From the NCBI GenBank assembly GCA_905182985.1, contig CAJJDN010000020.1, forward strand, positions 253,272-317,271: 64,000 nucleotides of DNA, given 5' to 3'. The position numbers and the translations under genes are program-made. A model generated the notes under the pieces. It was not told the DNA's origin. It saw only the letters and a list, made by a program, of their open reading frames with translations, and did no database searches. Each line of letters begins with the position of its first letter. Within the stretch, counting starts at the first letter, position 1. Source of the stretch: Paramecium sonneborni (Eukaryota > Ciliophora > Oligohymenophorea > Peniculida > Parameciidae). Below are positions 61,216 through 64,000 of this stretch, in pieces.

Positions 61216-62418
61216 TCAATTTTTTTTCAAACTAATGCTAAAAAAACTATCCATTCCACCTCTCTCTGGTAAACTTTGGAAATAATCATTATCAACCACG
61301 CTTAAATCGTACTTCTTGCAAAAATGCTTCACTTAATTCTAATTTTCATCTTTCAAAAAACTACAAGTTGTATAAACTATCACTCCATCTTACTTCAAAT
61401 ATCTAATTGCTTAATCAAATATTTCTTATTATAATTTTATTAAATCTAGTTCAATTAATATATTTACTATCTAATCTTTCCTAAGAAAATCGATATTTCG
61501 AATCTGGGTTTCTTCTTAAAGTTCCTAATCCTGTACAAGGAACATCTAATAAAATCCAATCATATTTGAATTTCTTTGTAAAGAAGCTGTAGTTCATTAT
61601 ACCAGCTCTTCGTAATCTTATCTTTGCTTTAGCCAAAGCTTCACTTCTTGAGTCATTTATCTCAATTACACCTTTACCTTCCATCTAATGAGCAAATGCT
61701 AAGGTTTTCCCTCCAGATCCTGCACAATAATCAAGTACTTTATCATTTGGTTTGCATTATACTCTAAGAGCACAAACTTATGAGGCCTCATCTTGAATTT
61801 CAAATAATCCCTCTTTAAATTAATCTGTATCACTCAAATTTACATTATTTTCTTTGCTCACTATTAAACCATAAGGTGATGTTAAAGTCTTTTTAAAATA
61901 TAGATTTTTCATCTCCTTAATTAGCTAAAGATATTATGTAGTAAAACAATTACTTTCTCTCTTGTTATTTTTATTGGATTTATTCGAATCGTCAATGGTG
62001 CCTTGGTGTTTAAAGCTGTAAAGAACTCATATGCTCTTTTTTGACCATATTAATCAGAAACTAGTTGGAACAGTCTGAAATAGAATTCATATTTTACATC
62101 TCTGGACAGCTACATCGAATATTCCTTTGTAATTGATCAAATATAATCTTACAGTGGAATATTTTGGTCTTTCTCGTAATTTGAAACATGTGATAATAGA
62201 TCACATTTTCTATCCACATCTTTCGTAAAATGAGAAAGAAGAAGATCATTTCTAATTAGATCAAAAGCTGTTTGAGAAATTATTGAACGCTCAGAAGGGC
62301 CAAGAGTTTTGTTATTTTTGTAGTATTCTCTTAAAAAAGAATCAAATGGTCCTCTCTAAACGTCAAAATTTGTCATTATAGTCTTTATGTGTGTTTTAAT
62401 AAATGGCCTTAAATTCAT
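61216..62418 (-). CDS. NSUN/RsmB-family RNA m5C methyltransferase
   Basis: SAM-dependent cytosine-5 methylation of rRNA or tRNA. About 363 aa. The catalytic domain shows VLDYCAGSGGKTLAFA (SAM), DVPCTGLGTLRRNPDSK with the PC cysteine, and VIVYTTCSF with the TC nucleophile, so both cysteines are there. The end is RGGMDSFFSISL. Introns of 29 and 22 nt in the 3' half are clear. In the 5' half two introns (32 and 28 nt) restore the frame; without them an in-frame TGA remains, so the N-terminal exon structure is less sure. More bacterial RsmB-like (LGTLRRNPD) than NSUN2-like. Confidence 0.85.
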
Positions 62419-63116
62419 ATTAAAATAAATAATAAATAATAACGTATATAAACTTAATAAAAATGCATAAACCTTATTGTTCTTAATAAATCTCAGTACC
62501 CTTCTCATTCAGGTTAAAAAAATCCAGATTATATCAATCCAATATTCATTAGTCTAATTGATTAATTTCTAGATAACATTTTATTAAATAAGCCCTAATA
62601 GCATGATCAAACAAATTAAAATAGTAATTATTAAACCTACTAGAATTAATTTTAAAAGCTATAAAATGAAAAGACTTAAGAAACTTTTAATAATGAAGTT
62701 TGAAGAAGAAAGATTGATATTAATGATTAAACAACTTCTTTGATAAGAAAACATAAAAGTCACAACATGAACTTAATCCTGATTATTTATTTCAATCGAA
62801 TTAAAAGGAATAGTTATAAAGAGCTAAATATGTCTTGAAAAAATGGAAATCAGTGTAATTAGGAGATCAAAAAGTGTGAAAAGTGAAGGCTTTACACAGT
62901 AATAGAATAGCCCAAGCAGTTATATTCATCCATAAAAAATATCAATCAATCTGTTAGAGATTTTAAAGCTGAAAGCTAGTTAAGGGGATTTATTTTACAA
63001 AATAAAAATGTTTCATATTTAAAAGAAATTGAAAAAACACAAAATAATCAGAAGAAGATTTAAGAAGATAGTAACAATTAATAAGTATAGCTAAATCAAA
63101 ATTTACTAAATGATTA
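62419..63116 (+). other. Coding-like sequence broken over several frames
   Basis: After ATG 62464 the plus strand reads as Gln/Asn/Ser-rich protein in successive frames: SQYPSHSGQKNPDYINPIFI, KSQHELNPDYLFQSNQKEQ, RRSKSVKSEGFTQQQNSPSS and NQSVRDFKAESQLRGFILQN. The changes of frame are not explained by good introns. A decayed gene is the best guess. It overlaps the convergent gene's 3' end. Confidence 0.4.
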
Positions 63117-64000
63117 TCATTTATAAAATATTGCATCGCGATAATCTACTGCAAATATTAAATTAAAACTCTAAATAAAAACCCCTATAATTGCATCAGC
63201 TGGAGATCCAAATGAATTATAAAAATAATATGATAGAAATCGATTTCCATCTTGTCCTAATTTAAGTGCCAATAAAAATGCTATCATCATTGTAGCACTC
63301 AATTTTTATTTAGTGCTCTCGTAAATTAAAATATAAAGCAATGTAAAATGCATGGCTTTTGAGCTTTCCTCCAATAATTTATATATTGAAATGATATTCT
63401 AATTTAAACCATATAGTTACATCTATTTAAGAGGGAAAGTAATTTTAACAAATTGAAAAAGTGAAATTATTTAGATTTCTTAAGATTACTACGATCAAAT
63501 AGATCGGAACTGTTTTAAATTTCATTAATAACAAAGTCATCGCACAAAGCGATAATACTATAAAGGCTATTGTTGTCCATTAAAATTTAAATTAATTCAA
63601 ACTTAAGAACTCCTGTTAAAGTATTGTTTATTCTATAATATCTTCTGCATATCCAAAGCCAATCATTGATGAAAATAAAAAAAAGAACTTAAACTAGCAG
63701 CTCTTATCAAAAAAAAATTTATAAAATGTCTTTAATCTCTTACATAATGAATTTATCTTCATTTTCGATTAGTATAAATCATTTTCAGATTTGAATTAAA
63801 ATGTATAAATAAGCATAATAATTGAAAATATTGAGACTAAGATAAAGAAAGTCTCACAACTATAGAAAATCTATGTTGTTACTGTAGAACTTATGAAAAT
63901 AACTGTGTATTTAATGGCTGCTGCAAATTTGTAATTATCATCGTATACATAATCAACTATCCAAGCCTCTGTTGCAATCTCTAAAATTAAAACTAGAAAA
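63117..64000 (-). CDS. Multi-pass membrane protein (5' end outside window)
   Basis: At least 285 aa, with one clear 22-nt intron near 63420. At least five hydrophobic spans are visible, e.g. FAAAIKYTVIFISSTVT, FFILVSIFSIIMLIYTF, TTIAFIVLSLCAMTLLLMKF and AIIGVFIQSFNLIF. Short motifs such as SSMIGFGYAEDIIEQT lie between spans. Probably a carrier or channel, but I cannot name a family from the fragment. The gene continues past 64000. Confidence 0.6.

Noticed and set aside
1..64000. tRNA, rRNA and transposon genes
   Set aside because: No cloverleaf-like segment, rRNA core sequence, inverted terminal repeats or transposase motif stood out on reading; short ones could have been missed without a search tool.

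Overview
The window looks like macronuclear DNA of a ciliate, very probably Paramecium. It is extremely AT-rich. Conserved proteins read through only if TAA and TAG are glutamine and TGA is the sole stop. Almost every gene carries tiny GT..AG introns of about 19-32 nt (most often 22 or 25-26). A large Cys-periodic, GPI-anchored-type surface antigen gene is also typical of Paramecium. All gene models here were read by eye under the ciliate code, with introns placed by keeping frame with recognisable homology.

Layout. 1-7.6 kb: VPS9-domain Rab5 exchange factor, bZIP factor, an unknown minus-strand gene, RPB11 and an ERK7/8-type MAP kinase. 7.7-14.7 kb: a tandem pair of long coiled-coil/EF-hand proteins and a small coiled-coil protein. 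14.9-20.9 kb: a new-looking membrane protein, second bZIP, small secreted protein, AP-3 sigma, J-protein, HTH protein. 21.6-27.3 kb: NHL-like protein, heat shock factor (-), a frameshifted CK2-beta copy, an unknown (-). 27.7-33.9 kb: cNMP-type K+ channel, polycystin-2-like channel, Fip1 (-). 34.4-37.7 kb (all -): a broken HemK2/N6AMT1-like copy, ribosomal eL43, SAS-6. 38-42.4 kb: sparse, two coiled-coil genes. 42.5-50.1 kb (-): surface antigen gene, with its 5' quarter present twice around a single N. 50.1-53.7 kb: an antigen relic and a 956-N gap. 53.7-57.2 kb: small membrane protein and an AGC kinase. 57.2-64 kb: a paralogue of the 14.9-kb membrane protein (-), Spt4, ribosomal uS4 (-), an NSUN/RsmB methyltransferase (-) and a truncated multi-pass membrane protein (-).

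The genes do not form operons. They are packed tightly (a few tens of bases between many neighbours) and functions are mixed: transcription and mRNA processing (RPB11, Spt4, Fip1, two bZIPs, HSF), ribosome (eL43, uS4), trafficking (VPS9, AP-3 sigma), signalling (MAPK, AGC kinase, CK2-beta relic), membrane excitability (K+ channel, polycystin) and basal body assembly (SAS-6).

The most interesting leads are a two-member family of uncharacterised membrane proteins sharing a GCNxRxLLR-type motif, the tandem EF-hand/coiled-coil pair, an eL43 lacking three of its four usual zinc ligands, a K+ channel with a CCHC knuckle after its cNMP domain, and several conserved genes broken by small indels. Three places where sequence is repeated exactly across N runs look like assembly joins rather than biology.
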